Below the pieces are notes generated by a model. That model saw nothing but the letters and a program-made list of their open reading frames with translations. It ran no database searches and was not told where the DNA came from. The position numbers and the translations under genes are program-made. A stretch of 50,586 nt of DNA from an uncultured Pelagibacteraceae bacterium (lineage in GTDB: Bacteria; Pseudomonadota; Alphaproteobacteria; Pelagibacterales; Pelagibacteraceae), in assembly GCA_902587435.1 (NCBI GenBank), contig CACILF010000007.1, positions 1 to 50,586 on the forward strand. The letters are read 5' to 3'. How positions within the stretch are numbered: the stretch's first letter is position 1; each line of letters opens with the position of its first letter. Positions 1 through 8,251 of the stretch are shown here, piece after piece.

Positions 1-2
1 TT

Positions 3-203
3 ATAGCATCACTTTTTAATAAAAAAGAAACTTACCTTGGACTTAATAAGTTCATGATTTTAACTAAATTAACAAAAAAAAAAATTATTGCTTTAGGTGG
101 TATAAATAGCAGAAATTTAAAAAAAATAAATTTATTAAATATTTATGGTTATTCAGGTATAAATTTATTCAGCACAAAAAAAAACGGCCCCACAAAAAAT
201 TGA
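3..203 (+). CDS. ThiE/TenI-like thiamine phosphate synthase family protein, C-terminal fragment (5' end outside window)
   Basis: An open frame enters from the left edge and stops at TGA 201-203, giving about 66 residues. The segment IIALGGINSRN followed by a Gly-Tyr-Ser-Gly-Ile stretch resembles the end of the TIM-barrel TMP synthase/TenI fold, where a strand ending in ALGGI precedes the phosphate-binding loop. ThiE joins the thiazole and pyrimidine halves of thiamine; TenI relatives are aminases or isomerases. The last codons lie inside the terminator hairpin of the convergent porin gene, so the C-terminal tail (about NGPTKN) is partly dictated by that structure. The match rests on a short piece, so the family is likely but the exact enzyme is unsure. 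Confidence 0.55.
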   Translation: MASLFNKKETYLGLNKFMILTKLTKKKIIALGGINSRNLKKINLLNIYGYSGINLFSTKKNGPTKN

Positions 204-213
204 GGGGCCGTTT
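182..213 (-). terminator. Rho-independent terminator of the porin gene
   Basis: Arms AAACGGCCCC (182-191) and GGGGCCGTTT (204-213) pair perfectly over 10 bp around a 12-nt loop. Read on the minus strand the hairpin runs straight into a run of eight T residues (complement of the A run just left of the stem), so it is a textbook intrinsic terminator for the leftward porin gene. On the plus strand the following TTTAAATTTT is a weaker T tract, so it may also stop the ThiE-like gene, whose TGA lies in the loop. Confidence 0.9.
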
Positions 214-234
214 AAATTTTCTAAAATAACTATA

Positions 235-1155
235 TTAGAACGCTATTGATAAAGTTATACCTTTACCTTCATCATCAGAAGCTGAAACACCGTTACCATT
301 CTCAGTTTTACCAGCGTAAGCTGCAACACTCATAGAACCCATAGTGTAAGATACACCAAATCCAGAGTTTGTCTCATTTTCAGGTTTACCAGTAATATCA
401 ACTTTTTGGTGAGCGTATGATACTGTCAAGTCGTCGTTAACTGCAAAAGAAACACCCATGTGAGTAGCATCTTCGTCAGCAGCACCTTCTCCACCAATAT
501 CAACTTCAGTTACCATGTATGCTAAAGTAGCACCAGCTACAGAGTATTTAACACCTAGCACAGTTTCGTCTTGTCCACCGTTTGCTTGACCAGGGTTAAC
601 TTCACCTTGTCCATAAACTAGTGTCATATTGTCGATACCTGTATACTGAACACCAAAAGTTCTGTCAGTACCTGCACCTTTTTGCATTTCAGCAGAAACT
701 TTTACATCTCCAACAGAAATATTGTAACCTAAGTTACCAGCTGCATCAGCACCATCAGCAACACCATAAGCAACAGCTGAGTCAGTCATTGACATAACAG
801 GTGTATCAGCAGCAGGAACAATGTCATTCACCATGTGAATACCATCGCCAGTTACAGAAGCGCCTGAGAATGTTAGCTTACCGCTATCACCCATGTCTAA
901 TGTTAATTTATAGTCATCGTATGTACCACCATCTAACTCGTATGATACACCTGCAGTCCAACCTTGATCTGTTTCACCTGAACCAGAAAAAGTTACACTG
1001 TCTCCCATACTCATAGGTTGACCTGATTCATCAGAGTCACTAGAGTCGTAAGACCAAGACCAAGAACCCGAAACACCTAATTCACCAGCTGATACTGAAG
1101 TAGCAACTAGAGAACCTGCTAGGGCTGTTAGGCCGTATTTAGTCAGTTTGTTCAT
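235..1155 (-). CDS. Outer-membrane porin (16-stranded-type beta barrel), general diffusion channel
   Basis: This 306-residue protein starts with a Sec signal peptide (Lys-rich start, hydrophobic stretch, cleavage probably after SVSA at about residue 23). The rest alternates Gly/Ser/Thr/Asp-rich strands with aromatic residues and ends in a terminal Phe (LSIAF), the classic signal for insertion by the Bam complex. It fits the Gram-negative porin family (Porin_4-like). It probably forms the main pore for small nutrients. A strong ribosome-binding site (AGGAG, complement of 1161-1165) precedes the ATG, unusual in this window, and the DNA is visibly richer in G+C and C-ending codons than its neighbours. 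Both point to high expression. Family call is firm; substrate selectivity cannot be read. Confidence 0.85.
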   Translation of the reverse strand: MNKLTKYGLTALAGSLVATSVSAGELGVSGSWSWSYDSSDSDESGQPMSMGDSVTFSGSGETDQGWTAGVSYELDGGTYDDYKLTLDMGDSGKLTFSGASVTGDGIHMVNDIVPAADTPVMSMTDSAVAYGVADGADAAGNLGYNISVGDVKVSAEMQKGAGTDRTFGVQYTGIDNMTLVYGQGEVNPGQANGGQDETVLGVKYSVAGATLAYMVTEVDIGGEGAADEDATHMGVSFAVNDDLTVSYAHQKVDITGKPENETNSGFGVSYTMGSMSVAAYAGKTENGNGVSASDDEGKGITLSIAF

Positions 1156-1181
1156 ATTTTCTCCTATTTATTTTATAATTA

Positions 1182-1187
1182 ATTATA
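1182..1187 (-). promoter_or_regulatory. Likely -10 element of the porin promoter
   Basis: Read on the minus strand, this is a perfect TATAAT, 26 bp upstream of the porin start codon, with the AGGAG ribosome-binding site between. The matching -35 region (about 1205-1210, TTTTTG at 17-bp spacing) is poor, so activation by another factor is possible. The rest of the 218-bp gap to the divergent lipoprotein gene is AT-rich and shows no other feature I can name. Confidence 0.5.
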
Positions 1188-1373
1188 AACAGCGTAATTT
1201 TTACCAAAAACATTTATGGTTTGTTTAAAAATCTCATTGGATTCTAAACAAATTATAGATATGTTGCATAAATACATCATTAAATTTTCCCTTTAAAATG
1301 TAGCTTTTTTTGGTATTTTTATCTAAATTAAGTGTAATCATGAAGCATATTTAGATATAACTCTTTAAAATCA

Positions 1374-1949
1374 ATGAATCAATTATCCCATTTTTATAAA
1401 ATTCTTACTTTTTTCGTGTTTCTATTGACCCTTAGTTCATGTGAAGCTTTAAAATATAAAAAAACTAAAGCAGGTGAGGTTCCAATTAATGCAGATGACA
1501 GGGTAGCTAAAAATATAGAGGAAGGAAGAGGTTTTAGATTGTTTGATAATGAAAAAAACAAAGGTGGCACCTTTGATTTTGCTAGTTCAAACGAATTATG
1601 GAGAGCTACTTTAGATACAATAGATTTTATGCCTTTAGTCTCTGCAAATTATAGTGGGGGAATAATTATAACAGATTGGTATAATGATGGAAAATCGTCA
1701 GGACAATCAGTTAAAATCTCTGTAAGGTTTTTAACTAATGAAGTTAGAGCAGATGCTCTTGATATTAAAGTTTTTACAAAAAATTGTGAAACAACAATTG
1801 ACTGTAAAGTTAGTGAAAATAAAGGAACTTTAGTAACACAATTAACAAAAAGTATACTAAAAAAAGCAGCAATTTATGAAAAAGAGTATAGAGCTAAAAA
1901 TAAAAAAAAATACGAGTATAGTAAGGGTGGGGATAGACCCAAAGAGTAA
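1374..1949 (+). CDS. DUF3576 family lipoprotein
   Basis: The 191-residue product has a hydrophobic N-terminus ending in a lipobox (LSSC, Cys at about residue 23), so it is probably lipidated and anchored to a membrane. The mature part has no catalytic motif I recognise; it matches my knowledge of DUF3576, an alphaproteobacterial family encoded next to leuS. It contains two Cys about six residues apart (KNCETTIDCK) that could form a disulfide in the periplasm, and a basic, disordered-looking C-terminal tail. It lies 27 bp upstream of leuS on the same strand and heads the leuS-lptE-holA cluster, a conserved arrangement. A link to envelope assembly through lptE is inference only. Confidence 0.75.
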   Translation: MNQLSHFYKILTFFVFLLTLSSCEALKYKKTKAGEVPINADDRVAKNIEEGRGFRLFDNEKNKGGTFDFASSNELWRATLDTIDFMPLVSANYSGGIIITDWYNDGKSSGQSVKISVRFLTNEVRADALDIKVFTKNCETTIDCKVSENKGTLVTQLTKSILKKAAIYEKEYRAKNKKKYEYSKGGDRPKE

Positions 1950-1976
1950 AAATAATTAACCTTTTTTAATTTCAAA

Positions 1977-4514
1977 GTGGAAAGATACAATTTTAAAGTT
2001 GTTGAAGAAAAATGGCAAGACTATTGGACTAAAAATAAAAGTTTTAAGTCAACATTAAATAAATCAAAAAAAAAATTTTATTGTCTTGAAATGTTTCCAT
2101 ATCCTTCTGGTAAAATTCACATGGGACATGTTAGAAACTATACTATTGGGGATGTCTTATCTAGATACAAGTCAATGCTTGGCTTTAATGTTTTACATCC
2201 TATGGGTTGGGATTCATTTGGTATGCCTGCAGAAAATGCAGCGAAAGAAAACAAATTAGATCCTAAAATTTGGACAGAAAAAAATATTTCTGTAATGAAA
2301 ACCCAATTAAAAAAATTAGGTTTATCAATCGATTGGGAAAGAGAAATTTCAACTTGCTCTGAAGAATATTATAAACACCAGCAACTTTTTTTTCTAGAAC
2401 TATACGATAAAGGCTTGGTTTATAAAAAAGAAAACTATGTCAATTGGGATCCTATTGATGAGACTGTGCTTGCAAATGAACAAGTTATTGATGGAAAAGG
2501 TTGGAGATCAGGTGCAGTAGTTGAAAGAAAAAAACTAAACCAATGGTTTTTTAATATATCAAAATTTTCAGATGAACTTTTAAAGGGTTTGGACGAACTT
2601 AAATTTTGGCCCAATAAAGTAAAGATAATGCAAAAAAACTGGATAGGAAAATCTTTTGGTTGTGAAGTTAACTTTAAAGTTGAAGGAGATTTACCAATTA
2701 AAACTATTAAATGCTTTACTACTAGGCCCGATACTTTATTTGGTTTTTCTTTTTTAGCAGTTTCAGTAGATCATCCAATATCAGAACATTTTAAAGAAAA
2801 TCCAGAATTTATTAGATTTAAAAAAGAATGTTCTAAAACTGGAACGACTGAAGAATCAATTGCCCAAGGTGAAAAAATTGGTTTTAACACTAATGTTATG
2901 GCAGTTAATCCACTTAATGAAAAACAAAAAGTACCTATTTACTTTGCTAACTTTGTATTGATGGATTATGGATTTGGTGCAGTGTTTGGTTGTCCAGCAC
3001 ACGATCAAAGGGATTTGGATTTTGCGTTAAAATATAATTTGCCAGTGAAAACTGTGGTAAAACCATTAAATGAAGATGATACATACCAAGTAAAAAAAGA
3101 AGCATATACTGGTATAGGAGAAATAATAAACTCAGATTTTTTAAATGGACTTAAAGTTCCTGAAGAGTCAGTAATCAAAACAATTGAAATACTTGAAGAA
3201 AAAAAACTTGGAAATAAAAAAATTAATTTTAGATTAAAAGATTGGGGGGTGTCTAGACAAAGATATTGGGGTTGTCCAATACCAGTGGCTTATAATGAAA
3301 ATGGGGATGTAATAAAAATTCCAAATGATCAACTGCCAGTTAGACTTCCTGAAAATATTAATCTAAAAGAAAAAGGAAACCCTCTTGATAAAGTAAAATC
3401 TTGGAAACATATTAAAATTAATGGAAAAGATTGTTTTAGAGAAACTGATACACTAGACACATTTGTAGACTCATCATGGTACTTTTTAAGGTTTTGTTCT
3501 CCAAATAGTAAAGATTATGGATATAACATAGATGAAATAAATTACTGGATGCCTGTTGACCAGTATATTGGTGGAGTTGAACATGCCATATTACACTTGT
3601 TATATTCAAGGTTTTTTATGAGAGCACTAAACTATAAAAATGATCAATTCAAAATTACTGAGCCATTTGAAGGTTTATTTACACAAGGAATGGTTTGCCA
3701 CGAAACATACAAAGATGAGAATAATAATTGGCTTAGTCCTGAAGAAGTAGAAAGTGAAGATGGAAAAAATTTTTATATTAAAAATTATCCAGATAAAAAA
3801 GCTATTGTTGGATCATCTGAGTCAATGTCTAAATCAAAAAAAAATACCATTGATCCTGAGTATATAATCAATAATTTTGGTGCAGATGCGGTAAGACTTT
3901 TCATACTATCAGATAGTCCTCCAGAAAAAGATGTTCAATGGTCTGAGCAAGGGATGGTTGCCTCTTATAAATTTATGCAAAAACTATGGGTTTTGCATAA
4001 AAAGTTTAAAGACAAGATTAAAGAAGATACGACTAGTGAGGATAATGAAATTGAAATATTTATAAATCAAATGATTGAAAAAATTAATTATAATTTAGAA
4101 AAATTTCACTACAATGTAATTATTGCTAATTTATATGAATCTTACAATTTTTTTACACAAAAATTAAATCAAAATATAAGTAAAAAAAATTTATTAGATA
4201 GTTATACTAAGTTTTTATCGATAATTTCACCAGTACTTCCACATTTTACATCAGAATGCTTGGCAGACCTCAAATTAAATCCTTTTCAAAAATGGCCAGA
4301 AGTTGATAAAAATTTAATTAAAAATGATACTGTTGAATATGTAATTCAAATAAATGGAAAAAAAAGAGCTATTCTAAAATATATGAAAGATATTAACCAA
4401 GAAGAACTAATGAAAGAAATTATTAATAATCAAGAAACAAAAAAAATTATTGAAAATAAAAAAATAATTAAATGTTTTTTTGTTAAAAACAGATTAATAA
4501 ACATCTTAATTTAA
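1977..4514 (+). CDS. leuS: Leucyl-tRNA synthetase
   Basis: This 845-residue class Ia synthetase charges tRNA-Leu with leucine in the cytoplasm. The ATP-binding HIGH motif appears as HMGH at residues 48-51 after PYPSG. The CP1 editing domain follows, with the TTRPDTLFG segment, and then the [15 protein letters not shown] region that resumes the catalytic core. The KMSKS loop reads SMSKS at residues 616-620, so its first Lys is Ser. The anticodon-binding helical domain and a short C-terminal domain complete the usual length. The start is GTG; the very next codons match the family N-terminus and no better ATG lies upstream. Its stop overlaps the lptE start by one base (TAATG), implying coupled translation. 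Confidence 0.97.
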   Translation: MERYNFKVVEEKWQDYWTKNKSFKSTLNKSKKKFYCLEMFPYPSGKIHMGHVRNYTIGDVLSRYKSMLGFNVLHPMGWDSFGMPAENAAKENKLDPKIWTEKNISVMKTQLKKLGLSIDWEREISTCSEEYYKHQQLFFLELYDKGLVYKKENYVNWDPIDETVLANEQVIDGKGWRSGAVVERKKLNQWFFNISKFSDELLKGLDELKFWPNKVKIMQKNWIGKSFGCEVNFKVEGDLPIKTIKCFTTRPDTLFGFSFLAVSVDHPISEHFKENPEFIRFKKECSKTGTTEESIAQGEKIGFNTNVMAVNPLNEKQKVPIYFANFVLMDYGFGAVFGCPAHDQRDLDFALKYNLPVKTVVKPLNEDDTYQVKKEAYTGIGEIINSDFLNGLKVPEESVIKTIEILEEKKLGNKKINFRLKDWGVSRQRYWGCPIPVAYNENGDVIKIPNDQLPVRLPENINLKEKGNPLDKVKSWKHIKINGKDCFRETDTLDTFVDSSWYFLRFCSPNSKDYGYNIDEINYWMPVDQYIGGVEHAILHLLYSRFFMRALNYKNDQFKITEPFEGLFTQGMVCHETYKDENNNWLSPEEVESEDGKNFYIKNYPDKKAIVGSSESMSKSKKNTIDPEYIINNFGADAVRLFILSDSPPEKDVQWSEQGMVASYKFMQKLWVLHKKFKDKIKEDTTSEDNEIEIFINQMIEKINYNLEKFHYNVIIANLYESYNFFTQKLNQNISKKNLLDSYTKFLSIISPVLPHFTSECLADLKLNPFQKWPEVDKNLIKNDTVEYVIQINGKKRAILKYMKDINQEELMKEIINNQETKKIIENKKIIKCFFVKNRLINILI

Positions 4515-4972
4515 TGATTAAAAAAAATTTAATAAAACTTCTACTATTATTATTTTTTATATCTGGATGTGGTTACAGTCCAATTTTTTCAAGTAAAAAT
4601 TCCAACTTTTCAATTGATGAATTAAGTTTCAGTGGAGATACCAAATTAAATAAAATAATAGATGGCAAATTAAATAATTACAAAGGATCATCCGGCACTA
4701 AAAAGTTTTCATTAAAAATGGAAACTTTTTTAAATAAAGAAATTGCATCAAAAGACACCAAAGGAAATCCTAAAACTTATAGAATAAGTTTAAAATCAAA
4801 CATATCAACTAAAGATTTGAACAATAATATCAAAAAAAAATCATTTTTTAAATCTGTTGATTACAATAATAGAAGTAACAAATCAGAATTGAAAAAGTAC
4901 GAAAATGAAACTTCAAAAAACCTTGCGGAAAAAATATCTGAAGAAATAATAATTTATTTACAATCAATTTAA
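4514..4972 (+). CDS. lptE: LPS-assembly lipoprotein LptE
   Basis: The 152-residue product has a signal sequence with lipobox ISGC followed by GYSPIF, the pattern seen at the start of LptE proteins (CGY/F-x-P). LptE plugs the LptD barrel in the outer membrane and helps deliver lipopolysaccharide to the cell surface. The body is short and lysine/asparagine-rich, with weak conservation as usual for the family. Its place between leuS and holA is the standard location of lptE in proteobacteria, which supports the call strongly. It overlaps leuS by one base and ends 9 bp before holA, so all three are probably co-transcribed. Confidence 0.85.
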   Translation: MIKKNLIKLLLLLFFISGCGYSPIFSSKNSNFSIDELSFSGDTKLNKIIDGKLNNYKGSSGTKKFSLKMETFLNKEIASKDTKGNPKTYRISLKSNISTKDLNNNIKKKSFFKSVDYNNRSNKSELKKYENETSKNLAEKISEEIIIYLQSI

Positions 4973-4981
4973 ATTTTAAAT

Positions 4982-5965
4982 ATGATAATTAAAAGTTATG
5001 AACATCAAAAAATTAAAAAAATAAAAAACAATATTTTCCTTTTATATGGTGAAAATGAGGGCTATAAAAGTCAAGTAATTAAAGACATTTTCATTAAAAA
5101 TTATAAAGGGAATATAGAGCGTTTTGATGAAAATGAAATATTAAATAACTTTGAAAGTTTTATATCAAGCTTAATTAATAAATCTTTTTTTGATGAATCA
5201 AAATTAATTTTAGTCTCAAGAGTTAGTGAAAAAATAATTAAATTAATTGATGAATTAATAGATAGAAAAATAAATGATATTATAATTGTATTAAATTCTG
5301 GAAGTTTAGAAAAAAAATCAAAATTAAGATCTATATTTGAAAAGGATAAGAATTTAATTTGTGTACCATTTTATAAAGATGATAATAGAACTCTTATACA
5401 ACTAGCAAATAATTTTTTTAAAAATAATAAAATATCAATATCTCAAGAAATAGTTAATTTAATAGTAGAACGTAGTAGCGGTGATAGAATTAATTTAAAT
5501 AATGAATTAAATAAAATTTCTCTTTTTTTATTAAATAAGGAAAAAATTAATATTGATGATGTTATTAAATTAACCAATTTATCTGAAAATTATAGTATAT
5601 CAGAACTTGCGGATAATTGCTTATCTAAGAATGTAAAAAAAATAAATAAAATTTTTAATGAAAATGTTTTTACTGTTGATGATTGTATTTTAATTGTAAG
5701 AACTTTGCTTTTAAAATCTAAAAGACTTTTAGAAATTAAAAAAATTAATAATTCAAATAATAATTTAGAGCAAGTAATTTCAAATTATAAACCTCCAATA
5801 TTTTGGAAAGATAAAGAAATTGTAAAAAATCAAGCTTCTAAATGGAGTCTTAAAGATACAGAAAAATTAATTTATAAAATACATGATGTTGAATTGATCG
5901 TTAAAAAAAATTATTATAGTTCTTTAAATATTATTTCTGATTTTATTCTTAATACGGCAAAATAA
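4982..5965 (+). CDS. holA: DNA polymerase III subunit delta (clamp loader)
   Basis: The 327-residue protein matches the delta subunit that opens the beta clamp during loading. The N-terminal LLYGENEGYKSQVIKDI segment corresponds to the degenerate, non-hydrolysing P-loop region of the family. The Ser-Phe-Phe-Asp-Glu segment near residue 70 resembles the clamp-binding SLF element. Length and domain layout are typical, although sequence is divergent and rich in Lys, Asn and Ile. Its TAA abuts the parB stop codon on the other strand with no spacer, so transcripts from the two sides meet here without a visible terminator. Confidence 0.85.
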   Translation: MIIKSYEHQKIKKIKNNIFLLYGENEGYKSQVIKDIFIKNYKGNIERFDENEILNNFESFISSLINKSFFDESKLILVSRVSEKIIKLIDELIDRKINDIIIVLNSGSLEKKSKLRSIFEKDKNLICVPFYKDDNRTLIQLANNFFKNNKISISQEIVNLIVERSSGDRINLNNELNKISLFLLNKEKINIDDVIKLTNLSENYSISELADNCLSKNVKKINKIFNENVFTVDDCILIVRTLLLKSKRLLEIKKINNSNNNLEQVISNYKPPIFWKDKEIVKNQASKWSLKDTEKLIYKIHDVELIVKKNYYSSLNIISDFILNTAK

Positions 5966-6817
5966 TTAATAATTTGCTTTTATGACCATTATCAATCTAT
6001 TTAGCTGATCTAAATCTTTATATTCAAAAGTTACTTGCCCAGAGTTATTTTTCTTATTCCTAATAAACACTTTAATTCCGATTTTTTCTTCTATACTATT
6101 TTCTAGACTTGAAAGGTTCGGATTTTTGATTATCTTATTTTTACCTTTATAACTTTTTAACGATCTAACTAAGTTCTCTACCTGCCTTACTGATAGCTTT
6201 TTTTCTACAATTTTCTTTGCTAAAAAATGTGAGTTATCAAGCCCAACAAGCACTTTAGCATGTCCTTGGGAAATTTTATTTTCTTTGACTAACAAAATAA
6301 CTTCATCGGGCAGTGATAGTAATCTTAAGCAATTTGAAACATGCGCTCTGCTCTTTCCTATAAACTTTGATACTTTATCTTGATCGTAGTTAAACTCATC
6401 GATTAATCTTTTATAACCATTAGCTTCTTCTATTGGATTTAAATCGCTCCTTTGAACATTTTCAACAATTGCAAACTCTAATGATTTTAAATTATCCGCT
6501 TCAATTTCAAAAACCGGAACTTCATGAAGCCCCGCATTTTGAGCTGCTTGCCATCTTCTCTCTCCGGCAATTATTTCAAATTTATCACTTTGATTAGAAG
6601 ATTTTCTAACTATTATTGGCTGTATAATCCCTCTTTCTCTAATAGAATTTGTAAGTTCATCCATTTTTTCTTTATCAAAATTTTTTCTTGGCTGAAATTT
6701 GTTTCTGATAATTGAACTTATTGATATTTTATTTTTTATAGGCTTTGAATCTGCATCACCAATTAATGAAGATAATCCTCTACCTAATCCTTTTTTAGTT
6801 TTAAATGGATTCATCAT
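5966..6817 (-). CDS. parB: Chromosome-partitioning protein ParB
   Basis: The 283-residue CTP-dependent clamp binds parS and spreads along DNA to segregate origins. It begins with the family signature KKGLGRGLSSLIG, the segment that stimulates ParA. The CTP-binding domain shows AGERRWQAA (around residue 85) and ENVQRSDLNPIEEA. The helix-turn-helix (KVSKFIGKSRAHVSNCLRLLSLP) follows, then a linker and the C-terminal dimer domain. The first ATG of a doubled ATGATG overlaps the parA stop by four bases. Two parS sites lie 1.4-1.7 kb upstream in rsmG and mnmG. Confidence 0.96.
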   Translation of the reverse strand: MMNPFKTKKGLGRGLSSLIGDADSKPIKNKISISSIIRNKFQPRKNFDKEKMDELTNSIRERGIIQPIIVRKSSNQSDKFEIIAGERRWQAAQNAGLHEVPVFEIEADNLKSLEFAIVENVQRSDLNPIEEANGYKRLIDEFNYDQDKVSKFIGKSRAHVSNCLRLLSLPDEVILLVKENKISQGHAKVLVGLDNSHFLAKKIVEKKLSVRQVENLVRSLKSYKGKNKIIKNPNLSSLENSIEEKIGIKVFIRNKKNNSGQVTFEYKDLDQLNRLIMVIKANY

Positions 6818-7614
6818 GCGGCACTCTCCACTGGTTTATCTTGATCTAAAAATTCATCTGTGAATGTAAAATATGATTTACTACCTGGGCAAGCTTTATC
6901 GTAAAGTAGAACCGGGACCCCATGGGATGGGGCTTCTGACAGTCTTACATTTCTAGGCACTACTGTTTGATAAACTTTTTCTTTGAAATAATTTCTAGCT
7001 TCTTGTTCTACTTCGCCAGATAATTTATTTCTCTTATCATACATAGTGAGAAGGATACCGCGTATGCTTAAAGATGGGTTTAAGTTAGATTTGATCCTCT
7101 CTATTGTCTTCATCAATTGAGTAAGACCTTCTAAAGCAAAAAATTCTGTCTGTAGAGGGACTACGAGTTCATCTGAGGCAACTAATGCCATAATTGTTAG
7201 AAGGCTTAGTGATGGAGGGCAGTCAATGAGGATATAATCATATGATGGTCCAGAATCATTTAAAATAGAGGCTAATTCGTCTTTCAATTTAAAGGCTCTT
7301 CTACCATCTCCGGCGGTCTCTACCTCTAGGCCTGACAAATCAACATTTGAAGTTATCAAATTTAGATTATCAAACTTAGTTGATTGAACAACTTCTGAAA
7401 TTCTTTTATTCCCGTTAAGCACACTATAAATTGTTAGTTCAGAGTTTTCTGTATTGGATAATCCGAGTCCTGTTGTAGCATTTCCTTGTGGGTCAAGATC
7501 GATTACTAATATTTTTTTTCCTCTCATAGTTAAACCCGAAGCTAAATTTATTACTGTAGTAGTTTTCCCTACTCCACCTTTTTGATTAATTACTGAAATA
7601 ATTTTTTTATCCAT
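6814..7614 (-). CDS. parA: Chromosome-partitioning ATPase ParA (Soj)
   Basis: This 266-residue ATPase forms nucleoid-bound gradients that pull ParB-parS complexes apart. The deviant Walker A motif KGGVGKTTT is at residues 10-18, with signature Lys 10 and catalytic-loop Lys 15. The switch segment LDPQGNATTGLG follows, and Walker B reads YDYILIDCPPSLS. It has no N-terminal DNA-binding extension, so it is the chromosomal Soj type rather than a plasmid type Ia. It overlaps rsmG by 8 bases and parB by 4, so rsmG-parA-parB are translated as one unit. Confidence 0.97.
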   Translation of the reverse strand: MDKKIISVINQKGGVGKTTTVINLASGLTMRGKKILVIDLDPQGNATTGLGLSNTENSELTIYSVLNGNKRISEVVQSTKFDNLNLITSNVDLSGLEVETAGDGRRAFKLKDELASILNDSGPSYDYILIDCPPSLSLLTIMALVASDELVVPLQTEFFALEGLTQLMKTIERIKSNLNPSLSIRGILLTMYDKRNKLSGEVEQEARNYFKEKVYQTVVPRNVRLSEAPSHGVPVLLYDKACPGSKSYFTFTDEFLDQDKPVESAA

Positions 7615-8251
7615 TTTTTTTTTGTAGATTTGAAATCTTTACTACTAGTGACTGATCACTTGTTAAACTTTTTTTTTCTTCATAATCAAATTTCCATTTC
7701 TTTGATGACTCCTTTAGGATTTCTTTTCCACTTTTTCCTAAAAATAAAATTATGTATTTAAATTTTTTAAAATTCTTTGAAGCTATTTCAAAAATTACAG
7801 ACAGAGGTTTGAATGCTCTTGAAATTATAATGTCTGTTCGTAAATTCTTTTGCTCAAAAATATTTTTTTGTTTAATTTCAGTATTTAATTTAAATTTTTT
7901 TGAAATCTCTTTTAAGAATTTGCTCTTATGATAGCTTTTTTCATATAATATTACCTTAAATTCTCGTTTTTTAGGTTTCATCAAAATTGCCAAAACTATG
8001 CCAGGTAGTCCAGCACCTGACCCTAAATCAGTGCATATTTTAATATCATTTTTATCAATAAAATCAATTATTTGCGCGCTATCAAGAATATGTCTTGTAT
8101 TTATTGAATTTTCTGAGCTTGAACTTATTAGATTTATCTCTTTATTTTTTTTTATAATTGATAAACTATATTTATTAAGTTCATCCAATGTTTCACGTGA
8201 AACATTTTGAATTCTAAGTTTTGAGTTTTTTATAAAATCCGAATCAATCAA
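7607..8251 (-). CDS. rsmG: 16S rRNA (guanine527-N7)-methyltransferase RsmG (GidB)
   Basis: The 214-residue methyltransferase uses S-adenosylmethionine to modify G527 in the 530 loop of 16S rRNA. The SAM-binding motif reads [15 protein letters not shown], and the preceding [16 protein letters not shown] stretch is the usual RsmG signature. The N-terminal codons for [11 protein letters not shown] contain a perfect parS site, so this part of the protein is constrained by both translation and ParB binding. It overlaps mnmG by 4 bases (ATGA) upstream and parA by 8 downstream. Confidence 0.95.
   Translation of the reverse strand: MIDSDFIKNSKLRIQNVSRETLDELNKYSLSIIKKNKEINLISSSSENSINTRHILDSAQIIDFIDKNDIKICTDLGSGAGLPGIVLAILMKPKKREFKVILYEKSYHKSKFLKEISKKFKLNTEIKQKNIFEQKNLRTDIIISRAFKPLSVIFEIASKNFKKFKYIILFLGKSGKEILKESSKKWKFDYEEKKSLTSDQSLVVKISNLQKKNG
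8189..8204. other. parS: parS centromere site 1 (perfect palindrome)
   Basis: The sequence TGTTTCACGTGAAACA is a perfect 16-bp palindrome and identical to the well-known bacterial parS consensus bound by ParB. It lies within the first codons of rsmG, where it encodes the NVSRET peptide. parB itself is in the same gene cluster about 1.4 kb away. Binding is inference from consensus identity. Confidence 0.95.

Noticed and set aside
801-1016. Antisense open frame within the porin gene
   Set aside because: It mirrors the porin codons, has odd His/Met-rich composition, no ribosome-binding site and no recognisable motif.
1171-1373. Riboswitch or small RNA in the porin-lipoprotein gap
   Set aside because: The stretch is AT-rich with no stable stem or known aptamer core that I can identify.
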